A stretch of DNA of 64,000 nucleotides from assembly GCF_000807925.1 (NCBI RefSeq), contig NZ_JRVC01000007.1, forward strand, positions 1 to 64,000, written 5' to 3'. Numbering within the stretch: position 1 is the stretch's first letter; every line of letters starts with the position of its first letter. Positions 46,527 through 55,640 of this stretch are shown here, in pieces. This DNA is from Novosphingobium subterraneum (GTDB lineage: Bacteria > Pseudomonadota > Alphaproteobacteria > Sphingomonadales > Sphingomonadaceae). The position numbers were made by a program, and so were the translations under genes. The notes under the pieces are model-generated. The model worked only from the letters and a program-made list of their open reading frames with translations. It was not told the origin of the DNA and ran no database searches.

Positions 46527-48236
46527 TCAGCGGCTCTGGGCGCGCCAGCGCTGGACCGTGCGTTCGACCGCGCGGTCTTCGCCGCCGCTCTTGCTCCACA
46601 GCTCGTAGAACGAAGGGTCATTCGAGGCGGGGCGCTTGATCGCCTCGAGCTCGTCGAACGAGACGCGCATCGGGATCGAGACGCCTTCGCCCGAAATGAT
46701 GCATTCGCGGTTGCGCAGCGCAGGAATCGTATCGACGAAGCCGCGCGCGCCTTCGGGCATGGCCGCCTTGACGAAGGCCTGGTCGCGCTCGTTGTTGAGG
46801 CGCATGGCGATGATCGTGCCGCACTGCGAAAGCACGCCTTCGGCAAGGTCTGACGGACGCTGGGTAATCAGGCCCAGCGAGACGCCGTACTTGCGGCCTT
46901 CCTTGGCAATGCGCGAGAGGATGCGGCCGACCGAAGAGCCGTCCGAGTTCTTCTCGCTCGGCACGTAGCGGTGGGCTTCTTCGCAGACCAGCAGCACGGG
47001 CCGCGTCTCTTCGTCGCGTGCCCAGATGGCATAGTCGAACACGAGGCGGCTGAGCACGGCGACGACGGTGGAAGTGATTTCCGATGGAACGCCCGAAACA
47101 TCGATGATCGAGATCGGCTTGCCGTTGGCCGGCATGCGGAAGATCTTCGAGATGAACTCGGCCATCGTGTCGCCCACCAGCATCCCTGAGAACATGAACT
47201 GGTAGCGCGGGTCGCTGCGGATTTCCTCGATCTTGGTCTTGAGACGCATGTAGGGAATCGAGTTGGTGCCCTTGTCGAGGCGGCCCATCTCGTTCTGCAG
47301 GATGATCATCAGGTCCGACAGCAGATAGGGGATCGGCGAATCGACCGTGATCTTGCCGATCTGTTCGGCAAGGCGGTTCTTCATGCGCGCCGCCAGCAGG
47401 CACTTGGCCAGGATGTCCTCGTCAATCTGGCGATCCGTGCCCGACGAGGTGATGAGGATTTCGCAGTGTTCCTCGAAGTTCATCAGCCAGTAGGGCATCT
47501 GCAGGTTCGACACGTCGAGCAGTTGCCCGGTGACGCGAAACGCGCTGGAATATTCCCCGTGCGGATCGATCATCACGATGTGGCCTGAAGGCGCCATCTC
47601 GCAGATGCGGTGGAGGATCAGCGCGGCAGCGGTCGACTTGCCGGTGCCGGTCGAACCGAGCAGCGCGAAGTGCTTGCCAAGCAGGGCATCGACATAGAGC
47701 CCGGCGCGGATATCGCGCGTAGGGAAGACGGTGCCGATCGAGATGTTGGTCCGGCCATCGCTGGCATAGATCTGGCGCAGGTCGTTGCTCGTGGCAGGAT
47801 AGACCAGTGCGCCGGGGACAGGATAACGGGTAACGCCGCGGCGGAAGCCATAGATCTTGCCGGTCAGGCGCTCTTCCTCGCCCTCGCCAAGGAAATCGAT
47901 CTGGGCGACCACGCCGCCATCGACGGTGGTATCCTGCCGCTGCGTGCGCACGCTGGCGAGGAGCCAGGAATTGCCGACGCGAATCTTGATCTGGCTGCCG
48001 ACCTTGCCCGACATCGACACCGAGGGATCGAGGTCGGCCGAGCACTGCTCGAGGCGGGCGAGATCAAGCGCGATGGCCGAGCTTGAGCCGGCAACATCGC
48101 GCACGAAGCCGATAGGGTGGCGCGCGTTCTCCGACCCAAGGGCATTCTGGGGTGCCGCCAGAATGGCCGATGCCGATCCGGCCTCTTCCAGGTTGGCGGC
48201 AGGCGCCATGAATCCCTGCATCCCCATTTCGGACAT
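46527..48236 (-). CDS. HerA-like ATPase (DUF87/helicase)
   Basis: 569 residues from ATG 48236 (AAAGGG upstream; an ATG at 48257 adds seven). An N-terminal HAS-barrel-like region (about 60-165) precedes the RecA-like core: Walker A LLGSTGTGKSTAAALIL near 200, DPHGEYSSAF, Walker B VLLVCEEAHRY, and the arginine-finger region GLITQRPSDLAEGVLSQC. HerA hexamers move along DNA with a NurA nuclease; no NurA is near, so this is a solitary version. Flanked by TTAGGGTC palindromes at both ends of the unit. Confidence 0.87.
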   Translation of the reverse strand: MSEMGMQGFMAPAANLEEAGSASAILAAPQNALGSENARHPIGFVRDVAGSSSAIALDLARLEQCSADLDPSVSMSGKVGSQIKIRVGNSWLLASVRTQRQDTTVDGGVVAQIDFLGEGEEERLTGKIYGFRRGVTRYPVPGALVYPATSNDLRQIYASDGRTNISIGTVFPTRDIRAGLYVDALLGKHFALLGSTGTGKSTAAALILHRICEMAPSGHIVMIDPHGEYSSAFRVTGQLLDVSNLQMPYWLMNFEEHCEILITSSGTDRQIDEDILAKCLLAARMKNRLAEQIGKITVDSPIPYLLSDLMIILQNEMGRLDKGTNSIPYMRLKTKIEEIRSDPRYQFMFSGMLVGDTMAEFISKIFRMPANGKPISIIDVSGVPSEITSTVVAVLSRLVFDYAIWARDEETRPVLLVCEEAHRYVPSEKNSDGSSVGRILSRIAKEGRKYGVSLGLITQRPSDLAEGVLSQCGTIIAMRLNNERDQAFVKAAMPEGARGFVDTIPALRNRECIISGEGVSIPMRVSFDELEAIKRPASNDPSFYELWSKSGGEDRAVERTVQRWRAQSR

Positions 48237-48328
48237 TGCGCAAAACCCTTTGGCCATTGTCGGCTGTGGGTCTGGGACTATCCGTTTCGGGTTAAGATCG
48301 GCTAAACCAACGAAAGGCAGTTGCGGCC

Positions 48329-48346
48329 TTAGGGTCAGGACCCTAA
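48329..48346. repeat. Perfect TTAGGGTC-family palindrome
   Basis: TTAGGGTC (48329-48336), AG, GACCCTAA (48339-48346), arms of 8 bases. It supplies the TAG stop of the leftward gene ending at 48343 and lies in the 5' region of the HerA-like gene. Confidence 0.6.
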
Positions 48347-49092
48347 CTTCGGGCAAAGAGCCGGCCTGCGATCCAGCCCATGGCGACCGAGACAATGACC
48401 GCAAACAGGCCGTAGAGCCATCCATTGCGATCGGCGGCGACAGCGACGAAGCGCTCGAACCCTTCCTTCTTCACCTCGATCCGGGTGATCGCCGAAGCCA
48501 CGACCTTGCCCCCGCGGATGGCGAAGGTTTCGGCGGTATAAGTGCCGGTCTGCACGCTTGATGGCAGACTGATCCGGGCCTGATAGAGCACCTGACCGCT
48601 GATCTTCACGCTGCCCTGATCCTCGCGGTAGAGGCCCTGCCGACGCATCAGATCGACCAGCCCTTCGGAAAAGCGCTGCTGCTCACGCGGTTCGATAACG
48701 CCGATCGGCGAAAGCTGGAGCCACTTGAGGCCGAGTTCGTAGATCGCCGCTGTCTTGTCATCCACGATCTTCGCGATCGGGCGGGAGGAGGCGATGGCGA
48801 AGTAGCTGGGCGCCGAGCGGAATTCGAGCGAATCGGCATTGATCCACATGCCCGCGATCTTCTGCTTTTCGCGCAGGACGATCGACTGGACCGGGCCTTC
48901 GAGGACGACGACGATATCGTAATCCTGCGCAGCGCGGCTGCCTTCGGGGCTGAGAATCGCGCCGAACAGGAGCAGGTCGGCCCCGGTAAAGCCCTGGCGG
49001 ACCTGGATTTCGTGCTGCGAGATTTCGGGCACGAGAATCGGATCGCGCGCACCCAGGAGGAGCAGGCAGGCGGCAAGAGTGGCGCGGCGCAT
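48343..49092 (-). CDS. TIGR02186-like membrane protein
   Basis: 249 residues. An N-terminal signal-like stretch (MRRATLAACLLLLGARDPIL) precedes a beta-rich extracytoplasmic domain with LVPEISQHEIQVRQGFTGAD, and a C-terminal membrane helix (WLYGLFAVIVSVAMGWIAGRL). This arrangement, adjacent to a TSUP permease, matches the TIGR02186 family. It probably acts with the permease at the membrane. ATG at 49092, 14 bases after the TSUP stop. Its TAG stop is within a palindrome. Confidence 0.82.
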   Translation of the reverse strand: MRRATLAACLLLLGARDPILVPEISQHEIQVRQGFTGADLLLFGAILSPEGSRAAQDYDIVVVLEGPVQSIVLREKQKIAGMWINADSLEFRSAPSYFAIASSRPIAKIVDDKTAAIYELGLKWLQLSPIGVIEPREQQRFSEGLVDLMRRQGLYREDQGSVKISGQVLYQARISLPSSVQTGTYTAETFAIRGGKVVASAITRIEVKKEGFERFVAVAADRNGWLYGLFAVIVSVAMGWIAGRLFARS

Positions 49093-49106
49093 CTGCACGC
49101 GGCCTC

Positions 49107-50021
49107 TCACAGCGGAACCACCGTGTAGATCTCGTCCGGGCGATAGCCGAGCCCGAGCGCCATGCGCAGTGCTACCGCAAGGACGATCACCGCAAGGATC
49201 AGGCGGAGCTGTTCGGGCTTCACCTTCTGGGCAAAGTGGGTGCCGATCTGCGCGCCGGTGACCGAACCGACCAGCAGCAGCCCGGCCAGCACGATGTCGA
49301 CCGCACGCGTGGTGAGCGCATGCATCATCGTGGTGACCATGGTGACGAACAGGATCTGGAACAGCGACGTTCCGACCACTACGTTCACGCCCATGCCGAG
49401 GATGTAAAGCATCGCCGGCACGAGGATGAAGCCGCCGCCAATGCCCATGAGCATGGTGAGAATGCCGGTGGCAATGCCGAGCAACAGCGGCGCCAGCGGC
49501 GAGATATAAAGGCCCGAGCGGTAGAAGCGCCACCGCAGCGGCAGGCTGGCGACAAGCGGATGGTGGCGGCGCTTGCGAGCAGGCAGCGGCTGGCCAGTCT
49601 TCTGCGCGCGCAGGGCGGTGATGCTTTCGTGCGCCATCAACCCGCCGATGCCGCCAAGCATCAGCACGTAGAGGATGTTGATCACCGTATCGATCTGGCC
49701 GAGCGACTGCAGCAGGCGGAACAGCAGCGAGCCAAGCCCGGTGCCGATCACCCCGCCCGCCACCAGCACTGCGCCGATGTGATAATCGATCCCGCCCCGC
49801 CGGGCCTGGGCGAACGCGCCGGAAACGCTGGCGCCGGTCACCTGGCTGGCAGCCGATGCGGCGGCGACGGTGGGGGGCACGCCATAGAAGATCAGCAACG
49901 GCGTGGTCAGAAACCCGCCGCCGACGCCGAACATGCCCGAAAGCAGCCCGGTCAGCGCGCCGAGGCCGACGATGACCAGCCCGTTGACCGACAGGTTCGC
50001 GATGGGAAGATAGACGTCCAT
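49107..50021 (-). CDS. TSUP-family (TauE/SafE) anion permease
   Basis: 304 residues, eight or so hydrophobic segments with the doubled family motif: GLLSGMFGVGGGFLTTPLL near 25-43 and ILTMLMGIGGGFILVPAML in the second half. Members move sulfite, sulfonates or other sulfur anions; the substrate is not defined here. The cytoplasmic loop between halves is basic (ARKRRHHP). ATG at 50021. Linked to the TIGR02186-like gene as a pair. Confidence 0.9.
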   Translation of the reverse strand: MDVYLPIANLSVNGLVIVGLGALTGLLSGMFGVGGGFLTTPLLIFYGVPPTVAAASAASQVTGASVSGAFAQARRGGIDYHIGAVLVAGGVIGTGLGSLLFRLLQSLGQIDTVINILYVLMLGGIGGLMAHESITALRAQKTGQPLPARKRRHHPLVASLPLRWRFYRSGLYISPLAPLLLGIATGILTMLMGIGGGFILVPAMLYILGMGVNVVVGTSLFQILFVTMVTTMMHALTTRAVDIVLAGLLLVGSVTGAQIGTHFAQKVKPEQLRLILAVIVLAVALRMALGLGYRPDEIYTVVPL

Positions 50022-50096
50022 TGCCGTGTCAACGCTAGGCCGGGCGGTGCGTGCCAGCAACCCCGCCGAGCCGGTTTGCGGCCAAAAAACTGTGGC

Positions 50097-51191
50097 TCAG
50101 AAGGCGGAGGTGACCGTCATGGTCGGGCCGCTGCCGGGCCGGGCGTTTCCGGCGATGCGGAAGCGCCAGTCGAGCGCGACGCGGGTCGGTCCGACAAGCT
50201 GCCCGCCTTCGAGCCGGAAGGCCACGCGCGGGCCCACATCAAGCCGCACGGCTCCTTCCTGCCCGCCTGACCACATGCCGACCCCGGCGCGCAGATCGCC
50301 ATTGCGCGAAACGACGCGCCGGACCGGATGATCGAGCAGCGCCTGCGCATCGAAGAAGGCGGTGGCGCCCTTGCCACCGGCGTAACCGGCCTGCCCATAA
50401 GCCTCGAGCCGGAAGCCGTGCGGCAGGCGCTGCCAGGGCAGTTCGGTGATCAGTGTGGCGACGGGGCGCACCTGCATCGACGAGCGGGTGGTATCCTGAA
50501 GGCGCGCTTCGACGAGGGCGCGGACAGGCAGGCGGCGGACCGGGCGGATGCCGAGGCCCAGCGCGACCTCCTTGTCCTTGCCGGGGGCGTTGATGGCGAG
50601 CGAGGTGCGCAGATAGCCATAGGAATCCTGCGGCTCGCCCTTGCCGAAGCGGTAGCGGACGATGGCACCTGCCTGGCTGGCACCATACGACGCCGCACCG
50701 GGGGCCTGCGCCGCCGAACCGCTGCCGGCGCGCATCAGCAGCCAGTTCTCGCCGCTCCAGCGCGGATCGTCCTTGGGCACGAGAGGCTCGTAGAATTCCT
50801 GCGGATCGGCGGGTTGGCTTCGGGCTGGGGCGACGACGGCGGTGCGGGGCGGCAATGGTACGAGCAGGGGGTGTTGAGGCAGGAACAACGGGACAGGCGC
50901 GGGGGACGGGAGCGATGGTCCTTGTGGCGACGCAGCAGCCGGCCGGACGGAAGCTGGCTGCGGGGTGATGCTTGTCATGGGTGGCTGAGGGCGGGCGCGC
51001 GGGGTGGGGAGCACCTGACGGGCATGCAAGGGCTGGCGCGGCAATGGCGGTGCGCTGGCGGTGATAGTGGGCGGTTCAGTCAGGGCGTCATGTCGCAAGG
51101 TCAGGGCGCGACCGGCGATCCAGCCGACAAGCACGAGGGCGAGCGCGAGCAGGGGCTGGCCCCGCCGCGTCGCCGCGGGACCTGCCATCAT
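50097..51191 (-). CDS. Membrane-anchored proline-rich protein with NfrA-like beta domain
   Basis: 364 residues. One N-terminal helix (LLALALVLVGWIAGRAL, about 14-30), then a Pro/Ala/Ser-rich spacer (about 35-130), then a domain of repeated amphipathic strands (about 140-364; for example QAGAIVRYRFGKGEPQDSYG and GFRLEAYGQAGYAG) ending in Phe, as outer-membrane barrels often do. The C-terminal part recalls that of phage N4 adsorption protein A (NfrA), but the TPR region of NfrA is absent. The ATG overlaps the glycosyltransferase stop (ATGA), so the pair is co-made. The role is probably in export of the sugar product; inference. Confidence 0.7.
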   Translation of the reverse strand: MMAGPAATRRGQPLLALALVLVGWIAGRALTLRHDALTEPPTITASAPPLPRQPLHARQVLPTPRARPQPPMTSITPQPASVRPAAASPQGPSLPSPAPVPLFLPQHPLLVPLPPRTAVVAPARSQPADPQEFYEPLVPKDDPRWSGENWLLMRAGSGSAAQAPGAASYGASQAGAIVRYRFGKGEPQDSYGYLRTSLAINAPGKDKEVALGLGIRPVRRLPVRALVEARLQDTTRSSMQVRPVATLITELPWQRLPHGFRLEAYGQAGYAGGKGATAFFDAQALLDHPVRRVVSRNGDLRAGVGMWSGGQEGAVRLDVGPRVAFRLEGGQLVGPTRVALDWRFRIAGNARPGSGPTMTVTSAF

Positions 51192-52612
51192 GCCGCAACC
51201 GGCAAAGGCCGCTGCTGCGGATCCGCGTCAAGCTTGGCAGCCTGGCTGACGTGGACGTGATGGACCGTGTGTTCCCAGCGCAGAACGCCGCCTGCCAGCA
51301 CCCGCACGTAGGCAGTTATGGCGCGACGCGCGGCGAGGACGGCGATGATGTTGCCCACGGGAAACCGGAACACTGCGCGCACGGCTTCGGCGGGGCCGTA
51401 CTCGCGCCCTGTGAAGAGCGCGCGCATCATCAGCCGCCAGATCAGGCTGGCGAGGTTGAAGGCAAGCAGGCCGCTGAGCAGCGGGCCATCGTCGACCGGG
51501 ACAGCCAGGCCCGCAGCTTTTGCGAGCACGACCACTGGCCACAGCATGATCAGGAGATATGCTGCGGCCAGGACGAGCGCTACCAGCGGCCCGCGGCGAT
51601 CGCGCAGACGCATCCAGATATCGCCGGGCGCGCACTTCCAGCCCAGTCGGTCCCAGCCCTGAAAGGCGATACCGTGGACCCAGCGCGTCTTCTGCCGGAC
51701 CGATGCGACGAGGTCTGCCGGGAAGAACTCCCGCGTGGCGACGAGCGCGCCAGAGCTGTCGCGCACGCGCAGGAATGCAGACCGCCCGCCGGTCTGATGG
51801 ACGAGGAGACCGCATTCGTAATCCTCGGTCAGGCATTCGGCGGCAAAAGGCTCGGTGCTGGAGCGGGCGATGAGGATGCGGTCAATCGCGCGGCGCGAAA
51901 AGGCGCATCCCGCCCCTGCCGATGGCAGGGCAGCGCCGATGTGGTGTCGGACCACCATGTCGCGCGCGTGAGCCTCGGCAAATTCGTCGCAGTAGTGGCC
52001 CGCGATCCAGGGACTTGCGCGTTGTGGTTCCGGGCGGACAGGGAGTTGCACGAAATCCGCCTGATCGAGCGCGCGGTCCATCAGCGTGAGCGCGGCGGGG
52101 TGGACCATGTCCTCGGCATCGTGGAGTATCAGCGCGCGCACGCGCTGGGCGCTGCGCCGTTCATCCTCGCAGATCGCACGATAGATGCGATTGAGGCAGT
52201 CGGCCTTCGTCGTCGGGCCATCACGATCATGGATGATGACCCGCAGGCGAGGATCGGGCGCCAGCGCGACAAGCACGGAAATGGTGGCCAGGTCATTGCG
52301 ATAGCAGCCGACGTAGAGGCGAAAGTTGCGCTGCGGCCAGCTTTGCAGGGTATGGCGCACCATCGGCCCGATCACGCGCGATTCCAGCCATGCGGGAACC
52401 AGAACCACGGCAAGGCCATTGAGTTCGGCATTGCAGGGGTGCGAGAGGCGCGGGGTGCGCAGCTTGCCGGTCAGGCGCAGGCGCAGCCACGCGAGGTCCA
52501 CGGCCATTTCGTCGATCGCGAAGAGCGCAAACCAGATTGCGGCAAACAGCAGCAATTCGTGCTCGACAACCGCGAGCCATTGCAGCGCGGGATAGGTCGG
52601 CCATGGTGACAA
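51188..52612 (-). CDS. Processive GT2 membrane glycosyltransferase, NfrB-like
   Basis: 474 residues from a TTG at 52612 with AGGGG seven bases upstream; a TTG at 52654 is possible. One N-terminal membrane helix (about 20-40), GT2 catalytic domain, and three or four C-terminal helices (about 340-420). Catalytic motifs are complete: DAED at about 165-168 (HDAEDMVHP), TED at 262-264 (LTEDYECG) and Q-x-x-R-W at 307-311 (QKTRW). HDAED followed by HP and the TEDYE box resemble E. coli NfrB. It lacks the C-terminal MshEN c-di-GMP-binding domain of E. coli NfrB. Sugar and acceptor unknown. Confidence 0.82.
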   Translation of the reverse strand: MSPWPTYPALQWLAVVEHELLLFAAIWFALFAIDEMAVDLAWLRLRLTGKLRTPRLSHPCNAELNGLAVVLVPAWLESRVIGPMVRHTLQSWPQRNFRLYVGCYRNDLATISVLVALAPDPRLRVIIHDRDGPTTKADCLNRIYRAICEDERRSAQRVRALILHDAEDMVHPAALTLMDRALDQADFVQLPVRPEPQRASPWIAGHYCDEFAEAHARDMVVRHHIGAALPSAGAGCAFSRRAIDRILIARSSTEPFAAECLTEDYECGLLVHQTGGRSAFLRVRDSSGALVATREFFPADLVASVRQKTRWVHGIAFQGWDRLGWKCAPGDIWMRLRDRRGPLVALVLAAAYLLIMLWPVVVLAKAAGLAVPVDDGPLLSGLLAFNLASLIWRLMMRALFTGREYGPAEAVRAVFRFPVGNIIAVLAARRAITAYVRVLAGGVLRWEHTVHHVHVSQAAKLDADPQQRPLPVAA

Positions 52613-52705
52613 GAGCTTGCCCCTGTTTGACGTGCCAGACCACCGTCGGCACAAGGGAATGCTAGGCCCAAGGCCTGAGTTTCGTGAACACGGGATGATT
52701 CGAGA

Positions 52706-53878
52706 ATGGCAGGAAATTCAGGGCGCAAGCGGGCTTTGCACAAGCTGACGCACAGCGAGGCAGCGCCAGGCATAGTTCTGATGACCTGTGCTGCGATTGC
52801 CCTTGTCCTGGCCAATTCGCCCTTGGCTGATCCTTGGCACGAGCTGTTCCACCACACGTTGCCATGGACGCCCGTGCCCAAGCTCGACACGTTGCACCTG
52901 TGGATCAACGATGCGCTGATGGCGGTGTTCTTCTTTGTCGTCGGGCTGGAGATCAAGCGCGAGATCCTTGACGGCGAGCTTTCGATTGCCAGTCGCCGCC
53001 GTCTGCCGGTGATTGCAGCCGTCGCCGGCATGGTGGTGCCCGCGCTGATCTACCTGGGCATAGCCGGTGGCGATCCGGCGCTGCATCGCGGCTGGGCGAT
53101 TCCTTCCGCCACCGACATCGCCTTTGCCATCGGCGTACTGGCGCTGGCTGGAAAAGGACTGCCATCGTCGCTGCGGCTGTTCCTGCTGACCGTGGCGATC
53201 GTCGATGATCTTGGCGCGGTTCTGGTCATCGCGTTCTTCTACACGACCGGGCTGGACCTGATGTGGCTGGGCATTGCCGCCGCCATCTTCCTGGCGCTGG
53301 TGGTCGTGAACCGCGCCGGGGTCAGCTCGCTGATCCCCTATATCCTCGGGGCCGTCGCGCTGTGGTTTGCTGTGCTCCATTCGGGCGTCCATGCAACCAT
53401 TGCCGGCGTTCTCGCCGCGTTGACCGTGCCACTGGCGCTCAACAAGGAGCATGACAGCCCGCTGCTGCGGCTTGAACATGCGCTGGTTGCGCCCAACGGC
53501 TTCCTGATCGTGCCTCTGTTCGGCCTGGCCAATGCCGGAGTTGCGCTTGGCTCGATCGATGGAGGGCCGCTGGCGCTGCCGATTGCAATTGCCGCGGGCC
53601 TGCTGATCGGCAAGCAGGTGGGTATCCTTGGCAGCATCGTGGCAGCGGAAAAGCTGGGTATCGCCAAGCGACCCGCCGGGGCCACGATTCGCCAGCTTTG
53701 GGGCCTCTCCCTACTGTGCGGGATCGGCTTCACGATGAGCCTTTTCATCGCCAGCCTCGCTTTCCCGCAAAGCCCGCTGCTGGTCGAAGAGGCGAAGCTG
53801 GGTATTCTGGGCGGATCGATAATCTCCGCGCTGGCCGGACTGTTTCTGCTGAAAGGGAGCGTGAAGAGCCAAGCATGA
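52706..53878 (+). CDS. nhaA: Sodium/proton antiporter NhaA
   Basis: 390 residues, eleven or twelve hydrophobic segments. It exports sodium in exchange for protons in pH and salt balance. The paired transport Asp residues lie in LLTVAIVDDLGAVLVIAFFY. ATDIAFAIGVLALAGKGLP, FFFVVGLEIKREILDGEL and the C-terminal CGIGFTMSLFIASLAF are family blocks. ATG at 52706 has CGAG upstream only. Divergent from the NfrB-like gene by 93 bases. Confidence 0.96.
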   Translation: MAGNSGRKRALHKLTHSEAAPGIVLMTCAAIALVLANSPLADPWHELFHHTLPWTPVPKLDTLHLWINDALMAVFFFVVGLEIKREILDGELSIASRRRLPVIAAVAGMVVPALIYLGIAGGDPALHRGWAIPSATDIAFAIGVLALAGKGLPSSLRLFLLTVAIVDDLGAVLVIAFFYTTGLDLMWLGIAAAIFLALVVVNRAGVSSLIPYILGAVALWFAVLHSGVHATIAGVLAALTVPLALNKEHDSPLLRLEHALVAPNGFLIVPLFGLANAGVALGSIDGGPLALPIAIAAGLLIGKQVGILGSIVAAEKLGIAKRPAGATIRQLWGLSLLCGIGFTMSLFIASLAFPQSPLLVEEAKLGILGGSIISALAGLFLLKGSVKSQA

Positions 53879-53978
53879 TTGACGAATTCGATCAATATTG
53901 CCGTATCATTGCATGAAACCTTTCAGTGGATCTGGCGTATAAGGGGCTCAATCCACCCGGACACGAAAGGGGAATGTC

Positions 53979-54434
53979 ATGCCCGGCGACAATGCGAAGA
54001 AGGCCCTGATCGACAGCATGAACGGTCTGCTGGCCGATTACTTCACGCTCTACCTGAAGACCAAGAACTACCACTGGCACGTGGCTGGCCCGCAGTTCCG
54101 CGAACTGCACCTGCTGTTTGATGAACAGGCTGCCGAGCTGTTCGCGCTGACCGACGTGATTGCCGAGCGCGTGCGCAAGAACGGTGGCGACACGCTGACC
54201 GGCATCGGTGCCATTGCCGGCAAGGCTTCGATCAAGGACGACGACCGCAGCAAGGTTGACGCGATGGAAATGGTCAAGGCCTTGCGCGACGATAACGTGG
54301 CGCTGGTCAAGGCGATCCGCGCGGTCAAGGAAGCGGCCAGCGAGGCGGGCGACAATGCCACCGAGGGCATGGCCGACGACTGGACCGATCAGGCCGAACA
54401 GCGGGTCTGGTTCCTGACGCAGACGCTTGCCTGA
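53979..54434 (+). CDS. dps: Dps-family ferritin-like protein
   Basis: 151 residues. Dps oxidises iron with peroxide, stores it in a 12-subunit shell and protects DNA. The ferroxidase helix shows KNYHWHVAGPQFRELHLLFDEQ-like residues (His32, His34 and Asp48 region), and ALTDVIAERVRKNGG is the following family block. The Lys-containing N-terminus is short. ATG at 53979 has a strong AAAGGGG site. A TATAAG sequence at 53937-53942 may be a -10 box; no clear OxyR site. Converges on gspN. Confidence 0.92.
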   Translation: MPGDNAKKALIDSMNGLLADYFTLYLKTKNYHWHVAGPQFRELHLLFDEQAAELFALTDVIAERVRKNGGDTLTGIGAIAGKASIKDDDRSKVDAMEMVKALRDDNVALVKAIRAVKEAASEAGDNATEGMADDWTDQAEQRVWFLTQTLA

Positions 54435-54453
54435 GAGCCTTGGGGCCTGATCG

Positions 54454-55164
54454 TCAGAAGGTTCCGCCCGTCACGATGCCGACACCGTCGGGACGGGTGT
54501 CGAACCCCGAGGACTTCAGCGCATCGGCAGTTTCCTGGGGCAGACCTGCCAGCGCAAGGTCTGCCTGCCAGCGTCCGTCGCCGCCGAGCTTGAGCGTCAG
54601 GCGTTCCATGCCCTGCAGACCGCGCATCGGCACGACCAGCGCACCCTTTTCACAACGTGCCTGGCCCGAGACAACCACCGCATCGGGCAGAAGCGGGCCA
54701 AGCGAAGCCAGAGTCAGGCTGAGGGTGCCTTGCGCCTCGCGGCACTGGCCATTGGCCATGACGACCGAGAAATCGCCGAAGCCAAGCGAGGTTACGGGCA
54801 GGCCGCCAAGGCCATCGGGCAGGAGTACCGAGCCGTTTGCGCCGGTAAGGCGCGACGGTGCAATCCGCGCGGAAAAGCCTTCTCTCGAGAGCGCGAACTG
54901 AGCGCGGCCAATCAGCAATGGCAGCGGCTCCAGCCCGGCATCGACGGTGCCGAGGGGCAGTGGACCTGCATTCAGATCGGCAATCCGCCCGCTCCAGACG
55001 CTGCCCTCGACGCTACGAGCGGAGAGCGAATCAGGCAGCGCCATGCCCAGCACAAGCCGCAGCGGGAGCAGAACGAGCAGGGCAGCCACGAACAACGCGT
55101 CCAGCGCCAGCCAGCCGCGGCGGCCCATCGCAGCGCCGCGGATGAAGATCCACCGCCCGATCAC
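54454..55164 (-). CDS. gspN: Type II secretion system protein N
   Basis: 236 residues. One N-terminal membrane helix (about 17-42, LALDALFVAALLVLLPLRLV) then a periplasmic beta-rich domain with SVEGSVWSGRIADLNAGPL and two Cys (QCREAQG, ARCEKG). GspN is an accessory inner-membrane component found in some T2SS operons. Its ATG overlaps the gspM stop by four bases; an ATG at 55128 would remove the overlap. Last gene of the secretion operon. Confidence 0.87.
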   Translation of the reverse strand: MIGRWIFIRGAAMGRRGWLALDALFVAALLVLLPLRLVLGMALPDSLSARSVEGSVWSGRIADLNAGPLPLGTVDAGLEPLPLLIGRAQFALSREGFSARIAPSRLTGANGSVLLPDGLGGLPVTSLGFGDFSVVMANGQCREAQGTLSLTLASLGPLLPDAVVVSGQARCEKGALVVPMRGLQGMERLTLKLGGDGRWQADLALAGLPQETADALKSSGFDTRPDGVGIVTGGTF

Positions 55165-55640
55165 GATGCCGCCTTTCGCACCGTGACGTTGACCGAGACC
55201 GTGCCGTCGGGGGCGGGCGTCAGGGTGACCTGTTCCACCGCCAGCCCCTGACCACCCAGTGCATCGAGCCAGGCAAGCACGGCCGAAGGACGCGCGGTCG
55301 GGATGACCAGAACGGCCATGTCGGACCCGCGCCGTTCGTTCGACTGCACCACGAAACCGGCTTCCTGCGCACTTGCCCCGGCGATCTGTTCGACCGGCCC
55401 TGCCAGCACCGGGGCGCGGGCGGCGGGGGCACGCTTGAGCGCCTCGATGCCAGCGGTGATGCGGCCCGCCCGCTCGGTCGCCTCGCGATGGCGGGTGGCG
55501 GCCTCGTCCAGCGCGTTGCCGACAGGAAGCACGATCCCGTAGATCAGCAGGATCACCGCGGCGAGCGCGCCGGCCACGCCGACCAGAACGCGCTCGCGCT
55601 GGGTCAGGCCGATGTACCAGAGGGACACGCGCTGCATCAT
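55161..55640 (-). CDS. gspM: Type II secretion system protein M
   Basis: 159 residues. The N-terminal RVSLWYIGLTQRERVLVGVA precedes a membrane helix (about 18-42), a short coiled stretch (ATRHREATERAGRITAGIEA) and a ferredoxin-like periplasmic domain. GspM binds GspL in the inner-membrane platform. Overlaps both neighbours by four bases (ATGA on each side). Confidence 0.88.
   Translation of the reverse strand: MMQRVSLWYIGLTQRERVLVGVAGALAAVILLIYGIVLPVGNALDEAATRHREATERAGRITAGIEALKRAPAARAPVLAGPVEQIAGASAQEAGFVVQSNERRGSDMAVLVIPTARPSAVLAWLDALGGQGLAVEQVTLTPAPDGTVSVNVTVRKAAS

Noticed and set aside
53879..53978. OxyR box before dps
   Set aside because: An AT-rich stretch is present but does not fit the four-part ATAG-type spacing convincingly.
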